From Sphingomonas sp. CCH21-G11 (GTDB lineage Bacteria; Pseudomonadota; Alphaproteobacteria; Sphingomonadales; Sphingomonadaceae): DNA of 42,769 bases. The DNA lies in NCBI RefSeq assembly GCF_001555965.1, contig NZ_LSHX01000034.1, forward strand, positions 1 through 42,769, read 5' to 3'. Positions within the stretch are counted from its first letter, which is position 1, and each line of letters starts with the position of its first letter. Shown piece by piece: positions 7,325 through 19,148 of this stretch. A program made the position numbers and the translations under genes. Under the pieces are notes generated by a model, which was not told the origin of the DNA, did no database searches, and saw only the letters and a list, made by a program, of their open reading frames with translations.

Positions 7325-9541
7325 TCAGAAGCTGAACCGGGCCGCCACGCGGATGTCGCGGCCAGGCAGCGGCACGAAGTCCTTGGTGAACGACGCGTGG
7401 CGGCGCGCATCGACGTCGAAGATGTTGTTCGCGGACACGATGAGCGTGGTCTCGCTCGCATCGCCGAACGGGTGCCAGGACAGCGACGCGTTGACCAGGG
7501 TGAAGTCATCGGTCGGGTTTTCGAAGGTGGCGACGCGATCCTGCTCGAACACATGCTCGACCTCGATGCGGCCACCGAAGGAACCCGCCGCCCCCTCGAG
7601 CCCGCCACGCACGCGCAGCGGCGGGATGCGCGGCACCGGGCCGCCGCCATCGGTCAGGCGGGCATTGACATAATCGCCGATCAGGTCGCCCTTCAGGCTG
7701 AACCCGCCGCGATCGAGCAGGGTGGCATTCACCTCTGCTTCGAAACCGACGTAGCGCGCGTCCGACTGGGCATATTGGAACAGCGGTAGTTCGTCCTGCT
7801 CCAGGCCGGTGTCGAACTCGAAGATGAAATCGTCGAACCAGGTAGCATAGCCGTTCAGCTTGAAGTTCAACGGACCGAGCTGGCCACTGGCAAAGGCTTC
7901 GATCCCCCAACTCTTTTCGGTGTCAAAACCGGGATTGCCGACCTCGAATGCCTGGGTCGCGACGTGCGGACCGTTGGAGAAGAGTTCCTCCGCCGACGGC
8001 GCGCGCTCGGCGCGCGAGCCGGTCAAGCCAAATCGGATGGTGTCGCTTGCCTGATAGGTCAGACCGAGGGCGGCCGAAAAGGTATCGAAACCGCGATCGA
8101 CGGAAACCAGCGGCGCGTCCTCTTCCAGACCGACCCGGACGCTGTTCGAGCGGACGTCGGTACGCTCGTATCGGCCGGCGATCTCCACGCCCACGTCACC
8201 GAAATCGAACTCCTGCACGGTGAAAAGACCGAACTGGTCAGTCTGGTTCGGCGGCACAAAGGCTTCGGCGCCAATCGCGACGAAATCGCGGGTGAACCCT
8301 TGGATCCCGGTCACGCCGCGCCAATCGCCACCGTCCGACTGGACCAGTTCAACCCGGCCCTCGAATGCGTCGGTGAAGAAGCGCGTCCCGACTTCGCGGC
8401 CCTCAAACTCGGTATGTTCGTAATCGGCATAGCCGACCCGGGCGCGGATGCGATCGATAAAGCCGTTCTCGACCAAGATTTCGCCACGCATGTCCGCGCG
8501 GAACTGCTTGAGGTCGATGGTGACGGGGCCCTCTTCCTCCCCGCCTTCGCCCTCGTCGCCCGCTTCACCTTCATGGGCGTGCTCCGCGCCCGGGCGTGCG
8601 GGAACGCCGTAGTTGGTGTCGTAATAGCCCGCGGAAAAGCCCAGGCTGCCACGGTCGTTGATCAGTGCGATGCCGCCGCCCAGCGTGTAGGTTTCGGTCG
8701 CGCTGTTCGGAATCGCGCCACGCAGGCCGGCAAGTTCGGTGGCCTCGTCGGCGGCATCGAGCTCGCCCTCCGCGCGCTCTTCGGCCGCCAGATCAAGCTG
8801 CTCGGCGCGCAGTTGCGGCGAGAGCACGAAGCCACCCACTTCCAGGTCATTCGAGCGGCGATAGCTGCCATCGGCATGAACGACGATATTAGGGGTCACG
8901 GCCACATCAAACGCACCGCCGATGCTGCGTTCTTCCGCCGCCGAGCCGTAGGTCCCGAGCGCATCGACGTGAAAGCCCTTAACTGGCACCGCGCGGGGGA
9001 TGCGGCGGTCGATCACGTTGACCGCGCCGCCGATCGCCTGGCTGCCGAACAGCAGCACGGCGGGACCCCGCAGCACCTCGATCCGCTCGGCGGTCAGCGG
9101 ATCGATGGTGACGCCATGATCGGTCGACGTGTTCGAAACGTCGAGCGAGCCGAGCCCGTCGGTCAGTACGCGCACGCGTTCCCCCTGGAAACCGCGCAAT
9201 ACGGGCCGCGATGCGCCAGGGGCGAATGACGTCGCCGACACCCCGGGCAAACGGGTCAACGTCTCGCCGATCGTCGGACGGATGTCCTGCACCAGACGGT
9301 CGCCGGTCAGCACCGACTTGTTGGCCAGCACATCGAGCTCGCGCACGAACGGCGCGGTGATGATGATGTCGGTGGCGCGTTCGCCATGCACCGAATCCGC
9401 GGGGGCGCTGGACGACTGCGACGCGCCGTCATCGGCGGTTGCCGCGACCGGTGTGGGCGGCACCGGATCAGCGCGCGTCTCCGCGAGCGCGGCGGGCGCG
9501 ACGAACATGGTGGTAGCGAGCAAGGCAAGGGGACGGATCAT
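7325..9541 (-). CDS. TonB-dependent receptor, ZnuD-like (predicted zinc uptake)
   Basis: This 738-residue outer-membrane receptor has a signal peptide ending in APAALAETRA, a plug domain (RLPGVSATSFAPGASRPVLRG, then AERIEVLRGPAVLLFGSQAI) and a 22-strand-type barrel ending in the aromatic RVAARFSF. The plug sequence with DHGVTIDPL and GGAVNVIDRRIPRAVP resembles ZnuD/TdfJ zinc receptors. A loop near residue 330 is rich in His, Glu and Asp (EHAHEGEAGDEGEGGEEEG), fitting metal capture. The start is the ATG at 9541 with AGGAG six bases upstream; a TTG two codons earlier is less likely. A Zur-like box lies 35 bases upstream. Substrate is inferred, not shown. Confidence 0.85.
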   Translation of the reverse strand: MIRPLALLATTMFVAPAALAETRADPVPPTPVAATADDGASQSSSAPADSVHGERATDIIITAPFVRELDVLANKSVLTGDRLVQDIRPTIGETLTRLPGVSATSFAPGASRPVLRGFQGERVRVLTDGLGSLDVSNTSTDHGVTIDPLTAERIEVLRGPAVLLFGSQAIGGAVNVIDRRIPRAVPVKGFHVDALGTYGSAAEERSIGGAFDVAVTPNIVVHADGSYRRSNDLEVGGFVLSPQLRAEQLDLAAEERAEGELDAADEATELAGLRGAIPNSATETYTLGGGIALINDRGSLGFSAGYYDTNYGVPARPGAEHAHEGEAGDEGEGGEEEGPVTIDLKQFRADMRGEILVENGFIDRIRARVGYADYEHTEFEGREVGTRFFTDAFEGRVELVQSDGGDWRGVTGIQGFTRDFVAIGAEAFVPPNQTDQFGLFTVQEFDFGDVGVEIAGRYERTDVRSNSVRVGLEEDAPLVSVDRGFDTFSAALGLTYQASDTIRFGLTGSRAERAPSAEELFSNGPHVATQAFEVGNPGFDTEKSWGIEAFASGQLGPLNFKLNGYATWFDDFIFEFDTGLEQDELPLFQYAQSDARYVGFEAEVNATLLDRGGFSLKGDLIGDYVNARLTDGGGPVPRIPPLRVRGGLEGAAGSFGGRIEVEHVFEQDRVATFENPTDDFTLVNASLSWHPFGDASETTLIVSANNIFDVDARRHASFTKDFVPLPGRDIRVAARFSF

Positions 9542-9575
9542 GCACAACTCCTGAAGACTGGCGCGCCGTCTAATT

Positions 9576-9596
9576 GCAATGTTACATCATCACAAG
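9576..9596 (-). promoter_or_regulatory. candidate Zur (zinc uptake regulator) box with overlapping promoter
   Basis: On the plus strand the sequence is GCAATGTTACATCATCACAA. It has the ATGTTA-n5-TnACA form of proteobacterial Zur boxes and is close to the E. coli znu operator as I remember it. On the minus strand it overlaps a possible promoter: TTGTGA (9594-9589), 17 nt, then TAGACG. It is 35 nt before the ATG of the ZnuD-like receptor. Binding is inferred; the motif is only partly palindromic. Confidence 0.5.
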
Positions 9597-9661
9597 AGGC
9601 AATGGGCACGATCCTGGCCAAGTTCGCCACACGTTGCATCTTTGCCGCAGGGGCGGCTGTC

Positions 9662-11791
9662 TCAGGGGCGATAGATGCGCACGATGTTGGGCTTGAGTTC
9701 AGCCGGATCGAACCAAACCGGCTTGGTCTTGCGGCTCACGAACAGCGGTGCCTGGTCGACATAATGTGGAGAAGCGGGCCGGGTGGTCGCGGCCCCGAAA
9801 GGCTGGATCGACTCCGACCTGACTTTGCCGTCTGGCGCCCATTCGGTGAACATCAGGAAGCTGTCGCCGTGGCGCACCGCCAGCCGGCCATCATCGGCGA
9901 CGTCCCACAGCGCCATCGCGCGCAGCACGTCGGGCCCGCCGTCGAGCGGCAGGTCGACATTTCCCTGGCGTAGCCGGAGCACTTCGCCCAGCGGCGGATC
10001 GAGCCGGCCGAAATGCGTGTCGAGGTGCACCGCCGCGTCACGCAACACCTGGCGCGCATCGGCGGGCGGCTTGCGCGGATAGTGCCAGCGATTGCCCTCG
10101 CGCGCGATCAGCACCGCCAGCGCGTCCGCCGCGCCGACCCCGTCGAAATTCCAGTCCCATTGCCGCAGGATTGCGCGCGCGCGGGCGATCAGCGGGTCAG
10201 CGCCCGGATCGACCGCCATCACGCGTTCGAACCACGGCCCCAGCCAGCTCGCCCGGCTGACGCGCGTATCGTATTTGATCGCCTCCAGCTCGGCACGGGT
10301 GATCGACGCGTCGGCCGCCAGCAGTTCGATCGAGCGCGTGCCGCGGTTGGTCACGTCGGCCTCGATGCCCAACAGGTCGGGATAGGCGGCGCGATCGAGT
10401 TCCGATCCCGGGCCGGCGGCGATGAAGGGCGTGTGATTGGCATTGATGATGAAGCCCGACGCCGGGTTGACGTTGCGCGGTACCGCCGTCCACGCGACCG
10501 TCCCGCCCGCCAGCGCGCGCGACGTGTCGCCGGGCAGCACGCCGCGATAATCGAAACCGGGCTTTCGGTTGGGAAAGGCAGCGTTGTAGAACAGCGCGAC
10601 ATTGCCCGCACGGTCGGCATAGACGAAATTGGTCGCCGGCACCGCCTGCATCGCCATCACCCGCTGCCACTCGGCAAAGTCGCGCGCCTTGTTGAGGCGA
10701 TAATATTGCTCGACCATCCGCAGCTGGTCGGCCCCGGCATAGCGGATCGCGAATGCGCCATCCTTGTTGCGCAACACCGGGCCATGGATCGAGCGCTCGA
10801 CCAAACGCGGCACCGGCAGCACGAACGGCCCGATCTTGACGCGCAGCCACACCCGCTTGCGCTCCAGCGGTCGCCACTGCCCATCAAAGCGATAGCGATT
10901 GCCGCTGTCGTCCAGCACCAGCTTGTAGATATCGATCAGGTCGGGGCGGTTGACCGTGTTGGTCCAGCCCAGCGTCCGGTTGTGGCCCAGCAGCGGATAG
11001 GGCGCACCGGGAAAGGTCGCGCCGGCAAAGTGCCAGCCCTGGCGCGAATGGACGCGCAGCTCATACCAGGCGACCGCGCCGCGCCACGGCTGGTGCGAGT
11101 TCGAGATCAACCGGGTGAACCCGTCCGCCGACCGCCTGGGGGCGACGGCAAAGGCGTTGGAGCCTTTCTCGATCTCGGCAGGCCCCGCAGGCGTGACTTC
11201 AGGGGCCTCCGGCAGCGCATGTTCGCGCGGCAGCGGCTCGCCCCCCACCAGCGCGCCCAGCACCGAATCGAGCCCGAAGAAAAAAGGCGATCGCAGCACG
11301 AAGCCCGTCGCGACGTCCGCGCCGTCGACAGGGAAGAGCCCGCGCAGCCTCACTTCGCCCGGATGACGCGCGGCATAGAGGTTCAAACCCGCCGCATAGC
11401 CGTCGAGCAGCGCGCGGACGTCGGCGGGCTGCGCGTCATAGTCACGCGCGACGGTGCTGCGCGCGCCCAGCAGGTGGAGGACATAATCGGTCTTCGCCCC
11501 GTCCTGCCCGGTGATCGCACCCAGACGCCCGCGCGTCATCGCCAGCACCTGCTGCAACGTATCGAAATCATCCTCGGCATGGGCATAGCCGATACCGTGC
11601 GCGACATCGGCGTCGGTCGCGCCGAAGATGTGCGGCACGCCATAGCGATCGCGCGCGATCTTCACGTCGTAGCGGCGCGAGACCGGTGCGACGCGCTGAC
11701 TTGCCGTCAGCGGCTCCCATACCGCGAGGCCAATCGCCGCCACGACGGCGAGCACCACGAATGCCAGTACGGCCCGCCTGATCCACCGCAT
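9662..11791 (-). CDS. penicillin acylase / acyl-homoserine-lactone acylase family Ntn hydrolase
   Basis: This 709-residue exported protein starts with a signal anchor or signal peptide (residues 7-25). The N-terminal part DRYGVPHIFGATDADVAHGIGYAHAEDD is the alpha-subunit signature of the family. The autoproteolysis site and catalytic nucleophile is S211 in EKGSNAFAVAP, followed by the beta-subunit landmarks ISNSHQPW and the oxyanion/catalytic Asn in INANHTP. Members are periplasmic amidases that cut penicillins, cephalosporins, cyclic lipopeptides or acyl-homoserine lactones, and the real substrate cannot be told from sequence. It stands alone, between the ZnuD-like receptor and clpB, and diverges from clpB. 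Confidence 0.9.
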   Translation of the reverse strand: MRWIRRAVLAFVVLAVVAAIGLAVWEPLTASQRVAPVSRRYDVKIARDRYGVPHIFGATDADVAHGIGYAHAEDDFDTLQQVLAMTRGRLGAITGQDGAKTDYVLHLLGARSTVARDYDAQPADVRALLDGYAAGLNLYAARHPGEVRLRGLFPVDGADVATGFVLRSPFFFGLDSVLGALVGGEPLPREHALPEAPEVTPAGPAEIEKGSNAFAVAPRRSADGFTRLISNSHQPWRGAVAWYELRVHSRQGWHFAGATFPGAPYPLLGHNRTLGWTNTVNRPDLIDIYKLVLDDSGNRYRFDGQWRPLERKRVWLRVKIGPFVLPVPRLVERSIHGPVLRNKDGAFAIRYAGADQLRMVEQYYRLNKARDFAEWQRVMAMQAVPATNFVYADRAGNVALFYNAAFPNRKPGFDYRGVLPGDTSRALAGGTVAWTAVPRNVNPASGFIINANHTPFIAAGPGSELDRAAYPDLLGIEADVTNRGTRSIELLAADASITRAELEAIKYDTRVSRASWLGPWFERVMAVDPGADPLIARARAILRQWDWNFDGVGAADALAVLIAREGNRWHYPRKPPADARQVLRDAAVHLDTHFGRLDPPLGEVLRLRQGNVDLPLDGGPDVLRAMALWDVADDGRLAVRHGDSFLMFTEWAPDGKVRSESIQPFGAATTRPASPHYVDQAPLFVSRKTKPVWFDPAELKPNIVRIYRP

Positions 11792-11939
11792 TTGCGCCTC
11801 CCCAGTGACCGCAATCTGTTGGTCACACCCTTTGCGCGCCTATACAAAGCCGGACAACGGGGTCACGTCCAGCCACGCGCCCCTTGTGTGGTAAAATTAC
11901 AACATTACCTGTGGTGTCTCAGGAACGGAAACCAGGGCC

Positions 11940-14519
<2,580 letters not shown>

Positions 14520-14544
14520 AGAGGTTTTCGATCGGCCTGGTTCA

Positions 14545-14566
14545 CCCGTCCCCTGAAGGGGAGGGG
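14545..14566. repeat. G/C palindrome between clpB and the AspH gene
   Basis: TCCCC (14549-14553) pairs with GGGGA (14558-14562) around TGAA, and CCC at 14545-14547 can add three more pairs with GGG at 14564-14566. No T-run follows, so it is not a classic terminator. It occupies the junction of convergent genes, like the other palindromes in this half of the window. Confidence 0.45.
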
Positions 14567-14597
14567 CTGGGGCGGGGCAAGTTGATCGCAGCCCTTG

Positions 14598-15860
14598 CTA
14601 GCCCCGGGCGTCGGAGATCGCATAGAAGCGCTGGAGGAGCGCTTGCTCCTGCGGCGTCAGGTGCGGGTTCCAGACGTCGAAGATCAGGACGATCCGGCGT
14701 TCGGCGCTGTCATTCCAGGCTTCATGCTCGATCGTGTCGTCGAATGCGAACGCCTCGCCCTCACGCCATTCGCGCGTTTCGCCGCCGACCCGGAAACGGC
14801 ATCCGGCGGGCACGACGAGCGGCAGATGGATGATCGCACGCGTGTTGGTCACGCCGGTGTGTGCGGGGATATGCGCGCCGGGCGCGAGGATCGAGAAGAA
14901 TGCCGATGGCGCCTTGCCCGGGATGTGGTTGCGCGGCAGCGCGTCGAGCGCGGCTGCGGTTTCAGGACAGCGCGCGCAGACCGCCTCGTTGCGGACGCCA
15001 TATTCCCAAAGGAAGCACGCGCTCCAGTCGAGCGAATGGTCGAGCGCCGACCATTTGTTCTCCGGCGTCCCGGCATCCTGCCGGACATAGGGCCGGATAT
15101 CCGCGCCGCCCTCGCTCAGCAGCGCCAGCGCCTCGGCCCGGATCGCATCGGTGCGCGCCTCGATTTGGTCCAGCCACGGAAACATGGCGCGATCGAAAAA
15201 CTCATCGGCAGGCAGGAAGGGATAATGGATGCCGTGGCACTGGTTGGTATAGATCGCGCGGCGGCCAAGCACATGGTCGATACACGCATTGAATCGGCGG
15301 GCCGCTTGCCCCATTGCTGCCAGCTCGGCGCTTAGCTCCGCGTCCAGGCGATCGGCGAGCTGGGCATTGTGCGCCGCCAGGAAGGCCTGGCCGCGGGCGA
15401 GCGCATCCGCAACCCGCGGCGGGCGTTCGGGGAGCGCGAGCGCCATCTGGACCACGCCGCTCCAGCCCTGCGCCGCATCGGCCAGCCGCCCGCGCCGCTC
15501 GTTCAATTCGGCCATGCGCAACGTCGCCATGAAATGAAGCCGGTCGATCGACAGCGCGCGGTCCAGCGCCGCAGCCTCACCGTCGTCATCGCCGATCTGG
15601 CGATTGGCCGTGGCCAGGTTCATCCACAGCGCGGGTTCGCCCGGATCGGCGGCGGTGGCGGTGGCAAAGCACCGGCGCGCCAGTTCGGCGTCGCCATCGG
15701 CAAGCGCCCGCATCCCGCGCGCATTCGCTGCTCTCGGGTCATCGGGGGCAATGGCGAGCGCGGCATCGAGCTGGCGCAGTTCCTCGGCCGCGTTCCCGGC
15801 CTGGCGAGCATTCGCGGCGGCGTTCAGGGCAGCCGTCAAACGGGGATCAAGGGTGGTCAT
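14598..15860 (-). CDS. TPR protein fused to aspartyl/asparaginyl beta-hydroxylase domain
   Basis: This 420-residue protein has no signal peptide. Residues 1-140 form tetratricopeptide-like helix pairs (for example AAELRQLDAALAIAPDDPRA). The C-terminal half is an AspH-type 2-oxoglutarate/Fe(II) dioxygenase: the first iron ligand H334 is in IPAHTGVTNTR, the second H379 in DTIEHEAWND, and the 2OG-binding Arg follows in ERRIVLIFD (388-389). AspH enzymes hydroxylate Asp/Asn side chains of target proteins or peptides. Many AspH enzymes use only two His ligands, as seen here. It starts 75 nt beyond the terminator of the TBDR upstream, on the same strand. The target is unknown; a small peptide or the receptor's cargo are options. 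Confidence 0.88.
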   Translation of the reverse strand: MTTLDPRLTAALNAAANARQAGNAAEELRQLDAALAIAPDDPRAANARGMRALADGDAELARRCFATATAADPGEPALWMNLATANRQIGDDDGEAAALDRALSIDRLHFMATLRMAELNERRGRLADAAQGWSGVVQMALALPERPPRVADALARGQAFLAAHNAQLADRLDAELSAELAAMGQAARRFNACIDHVLGRRAIYTNQCHGIHYPFLPADEFFDRAMFPWLDQIEARTDAIRAEALALLSEGGADIRPYVRQDAGTPENKWSALDHSLDWSACFLWEYGVRNEAVCARCPETAAALDALPRNHIPGKAPSAFFSILAPGAHIPAHTGVTNTRAIIHLPLVVPAGCRFRVGGETREWREGEAFAFDDTIEHEAWNDSAERRIVLIFDVWNPHLTPQEQALLQRFYAISDARG

Positions 15861-15935
15861 TGCGTGTCTAGATCACAGGCTTTGCGGTGCGGCAACCGTT
15901 GCGGCGGCCATGCCGGGTAAGGTCTCGCCCGCCAA

Positions 15936-15966
15936 CAAAAAGGGGAGCGGCCATTGGCCGCTCCCC
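15936..15966 (-). terminator. intrinsic terminator after TBDR 15991-18921
   Basis: On the minus strand a 10-12 bp GC-rich stem, GGGGAGCGGCC pairing with GGCCGCTCCCC (15942-15966), is followed by TTTTTG (15941-15936). It lies 25 nt beyond the receptor stop and 75 nt before the ATG of the TPR-AspH gene. Confidence 0.9.
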
Positions 15967-15990
15967 CATTTTGGTCGAAGTCACCTGTAA

Positions 15991-18921
15991 TTAGAAGGTC
16001 AGGCGACCCGTGATGCTGAAGCGGCGACCGATGACGTCATACGTCGCCGGGAAGGTGTTGCCGCTATTTGCGCCGGTGGAGCCGACATTGCTGCCGGTCA
16101 GCGGCGGATCACGATCGAACAGGTTGGTTACCGTACCGATCAACTCGAAATTCTCGTTCATACGGAAGCGGGTCGACAGATCGAAATAGTGATACGCTCC
16201 GATCGTGTTGAAGTTCTCCGTGGTGCCGACGAGCGGCGTGGTACCCGTGATCGTGCCGCTGAACAGCGGCGTCAGACCCGGCTCGTACTCGACCGGGTGA
16301 ATATAACGCCACAGCAGCGACACATCAGCCGGTCCGAACGACACCGTGGTGCGCTGCTGGAACGAGAACTCCGGTGCGATCTGACCGTTGTCCGGGCTGC
16401 AGTTCACGCTGAAAAAGCCAACGCACTGGCGGTTCACCGACGTCGGCAAGCTGCGGAAGCGCAGATTATTGGTCCAGTTGCCGATGAAGGTGAGGTTGAG
16501 GCCGATATCGCCAAAGGTCCGAGTGTAGTTGGCCGTCAGGTCGATGCCGTCGGTGGCCAAGCGTCCCGTGTTCGACAGCAGCAGCGGCAGACCGAACGTG
16601 TTGGTCGGCGAGCCCGAAAGGCTCCCGTCCGCCGGGCTGCGGCGGATGTTGGTGCACGCCGCCGTCTGAGCGGCAGCCGCCGACACGGTTGCGGGCGTGG
16701 CCCCGAAACATGCGTTGATGGCATCGGCGGGCGTGGGGGCCGTGATCGCATCGTTCACGATGATATTGTAGTAATCGATCGACAGCGTGAACCCTTCGAA
16801 CAGAGCGCCGGGGCTGATGACCGCGCCGATGGTAAACGTGTCGGCGGTTTCCGGCTGGATGTTGACATCGCCACCCTGCTGCGACTGGGCTTGCCCGGCG
16901 GGCGGCGCAGGAATTCGGCCGATCGTAGCAGCCGGGGCGCCCTGTGCGAGACAGACCGCCGTGAGGCCGGCGTTGCCGACCGGTCGCGTGCCCTGACACG
17001 GATCAATCGCCAGGTTGGTCAGCAGGATGTTTCGCGGCGAGAACAGCTCATTGATGTTCGGCGCGCGAACCGCCCGCTGATAATTGCCGCGCAGCTTAAT
17101 GTCCTGAACGGGCTCCCAGCTCAGGCCTGCCTTCCAGGTGACGGAATCGAAGCTGGGGCTGCTCGCCGCTTCCACATTGTAGGACGAATAGCGGATGCCA
17201 GCCTCAAGCGTCAGCGAGTGGAAGAATGGCGTATCAGCGATGATCGGCGCAATAACTTCGCCGAACACTTCCTTGACGTCATAGCTGCCAGCGAAGCGCG
17301 GCACCGCGCCGCCCGCGCCACCGAGCTCGCCCGGGATTGCCGCCAGGACGTCGGGAAGGCGTTCATAGCCGTAATCGCGATACTCTGCGCCAATTGCGTA
17401 GGAAACGGGTTCCGCTCCCGACGAGAAAATGCTGCCGACATCGCCGGTCAGGATCGCGCGGACCTGCGACAGCTGGTTCTTGATCGTGATCGTGCTCTCA
17501 CCCGCGATGAACGCAGCCTGCTCGGGCAGAATGCTGCCCTGCGCACCAAACAGGTTCAGCGGCACACAGCCATTGGCAGTGTTGGTGCAGGTCGTGGTGT
17601 TGTTCGCGTTCAGCGCCTGCTGCACACGCGAGCGCAGCACATAGCCCGACTGAATCTGAACAAGATCACTCTCGCCGTACGATGCCGAGACATCCAAGCG
17701 CGTGGTGTCGGAGATGTTGATTCGAGCACCGGCGCGATAGTCAAAGAAGGTCGTGGTATAGTCCGAAATGCGCGGCCCGAGCTCGACCGTGCGACGGAAC
17801 ACCGCAGACAGCGGGATCGCCGCGTTGGTGTTACAAGCAGTGCCAAGGGCAATACCCGCGGAGGTGCAGAGCTGATCGCGCACGCCAGCCGGCAGGTAGG
17901 GATTGTTGCCCGGGATCGTTAGCGCCTCGCCGAAGATACCCGACGGCGCGATGATCGTCGCGACCTCGTTCTTCGAGAACGCGGCGCGCGTGTAGAGCTC
18001 GATCGTGTCGGAAACTTCATAATTGGCGGCCGCATAGATATTGAACCGCTTGAAAGGCGTCTGGAAAATGTTGAACGGGTTGAAATTGAACCCGGCATAT
18101 TCCGGTACCAGCAGCGTGCCGGCGGGGTTGAGCTGGCTGCGGACACCGCCAATCGTCACCGTCGTCGGAACCGACGTCGCCGATGAACCGGCACCGCGCC
18201 CGCTCAAGCCGTTGATCTCAAAGATCGAGATGTCGCGCGCGCCCTGATAGATCGGGTCTGCTTCCTGATAGCCCAGGCTCAGCACCGCATTGCCGCGGCC
18301 ATCGTCGAAATTCGCGCCGATCGTCAGGTCGGCAGTGAAGATATTGCCGTCACCCTGTTCGGTGATCTGGTTCGTGGCCTGCGCGAGCACGCCGGCGAAA
18401 TCCTTGCGCGTGATGAAGTTCACGACGCCCGAAACCGCGTCTGCGCCGTAGGTGGTCGACGCGCCGCCCGTCAGCACTTCGGCGCGCTGCACCAGCGCGA
18501 CCGGAATGTTGTTCGGGTCGACGGTGCCGAGTTGGTTCGCGGTGACGAGGCGGTCGCCGTCGAGCAGCACCAGGTTGCGCTGTGCGCCCAAACCGCGAAG
18601 GTTGACGGTTGCGAAGCCACCATTGCCGTTGTTCGTTTGCGAACCAACTCCAGGAACGACGCCCGGAAGCTCCCGAAGCACTTGTTCGGAGCTGGTGATC
18701 GAGCGCAGCTGAAGCTCGGTCTCGCTCACGACGTTGATCGGGCTCGATGCCTCGAGATTGGGATTGCGGATCAGCGACCCGGTGACGATGATGTCGCCCG
18801 ACTCGGGCGATTCTTCTTCCGTCGCGGGCGTCGCATCCTGCGCATGGGCGACCGGCGCCAGCGCAGTCAGGCCGATAAGCACGGTCGAAGCAAGCAGATG
18901 CTTACGAATATTGAGAGACAT
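15991..18921 (-). CDS. TonB-dependent receptor (sphingomonad large type)
   Basis: This 976-residue outer-membrane protein has a signal peptide (MSLNIRKHLLASTVLIGLTA to AHAQ), a TonB box region EESPESGDIIVTGSLIRNPN, a plug with VLRELPGVVPGVGSQ and RNLVLLDGDRLV, then AEVLTGGASTTYGADAVSGVVNFIT, and a barrel ending RRFSITGRLTF. The frame is open upstream to 19101, but the signal peptide and GGGGAAC before the ATG fix the start at 18921. The substrate is not recognisable. Paired cysteines in several extracellular loops (for example LCTSAGIALGTACN, TTCTNTANGCVPL) suggest loop disulfides. It is followed by a strong terminator and then the TPR-AspH gene. Confidence 0.92.
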   Translation of the reverse strand: MSLNIRKHLLASTVLIGLTALAPVAHAQDATPATEEESPESGDIIVTGSLIRNPNLEASSPINVVSETELQLRSITSSEQVLRELPGVVPGVGSQTNNGNGGFATVNLRGLGAQRNLVLLDGDRLVTANQLGTVDPNNIPVALVQRAEVLTGGASTTYGADAVSGVVNFITRKDFAGVLAQATNQITEQGDGNIFTADLTIGANFDDGRGNAVLSLGYQEADPIYQGARDISIFEINGLSGRGAGSSATSVPTTVTIGGVRSQLNPAGTLLVPEYAGFNFNPFNIFQTPFKRFNIYAAANYEVSDTIELYTRAAFSKNEVATIIAPSGIFGEALTIPGNNPYLPAGVRDQLCTSAGIALGTACNTNAAIPLSAVFRRTVELGPRISDYTTTFFDYRAGARINISDTTRLDVSASYGESDLVQIQSGYVLRSRVQQALNANNTTTCTNTANGCVPLNLFGAQGSILPEQAAFIAGESTITIKNQLSQVRAILTGDVGSIFSSGAEPVSYAIGAEYRDYGYERLPDVLAAIPGELGGAGGAVPRFAGSYDVKEVFGEVIAPIIADTPFFHSLTLEAGIRYSSYNVEAASSPSFDSVTWKAGLSWEPVQDIKLRGNYQRAVRAPNINELFSPRNILLTNLAIDPCQGTRPVGNAGLTAVCLAQGAPAATIGRIPAPPAGQAQSQQGGDVNIQPETADTFTIGAVISPGALFEGFTLSIDYYNIIVNDAITAPTPADAINACFGATPATVSAAAAQTAACTNIRRSPADGSLSGSPTNTFGLPLLLSNTGRLATDGIDLTANYTRTFGDIGLNLTFIGNWTNNLRFRSLPTSVNRQCVGFFSVNCSPDNGQIAPEFSFQQRTTVSFGPADVSLLWRYIHPVEYEPGLTPLFSGTITGTTPLVGTTENFNTIGAYHYFDLSTRFRMNENFELIGTVTNLFDRDPPLTGSNVGSTGANSGNTFPATYDVIGRRFSITGRLTF

Positions 18922-19060
18922 TTTTGTTCCCCTTGACCGCGCCGGGGCTGCCGGCGCGCACCAGCGGCTCCGTAATGAAGCCGCAATGGTGTCGCCAATA
19001 CGCGAAGCATGATTGCGCAGACAACGGCCATCCCGCACGAACCCAAAATCTCCGCTAATC

Positions 19061-19130
19061 TGTCGCAAATTTGACACAGCCGCCGCGTGCAGTTGCCACA
19101 CCCGCGCGACCCGTTTTACAGTGATAAAAC
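19061..19130. promoter_or_regulatory. palindromes between divergent TBDR and hypothetical gene
   Basis: Two inverted repeats lie in this 227-nt divergent region. CAAATTTG (within TGTCGCAAATTTGACACA, 19061-19078) is an 8-bp perfect core. GTTTTA-n6-TAAAAC (19113-19130) has perfect 6-bp arms. Either may be an operator for the receptor at 18921 or the gene at 19149. A TTGACA (19071-19076) has no good -10 partner. No regulator gene is adjacent. Confidence 0.3.
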
Positions 19131-19148
19131 ACAGGAGAGGCCGAGCCC

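Noticed and set aside
11883..11908. Heat-shock (RpoH) promoter before clpB
   Set aside because: CTTG is present at 11883, but the downstream CATTAC matches the alphaproteobacterial -10 only weakly and the spacing is 16 nt. Plausible biologically, not supported enough to list.
14549..14562. Intrinsic terminator of clpB
   Set aside because: The short stem TCCCC-TGAA-GGGGA has no T-run on either strand; recorded only as a palindrome.
16189..17922. 577-residue plus-strand open frame opposite the TBDR at 15991-18921
   Set aside because: Antisense shadow: no recognisable domain, Arg-rich composition, no ribosome site.
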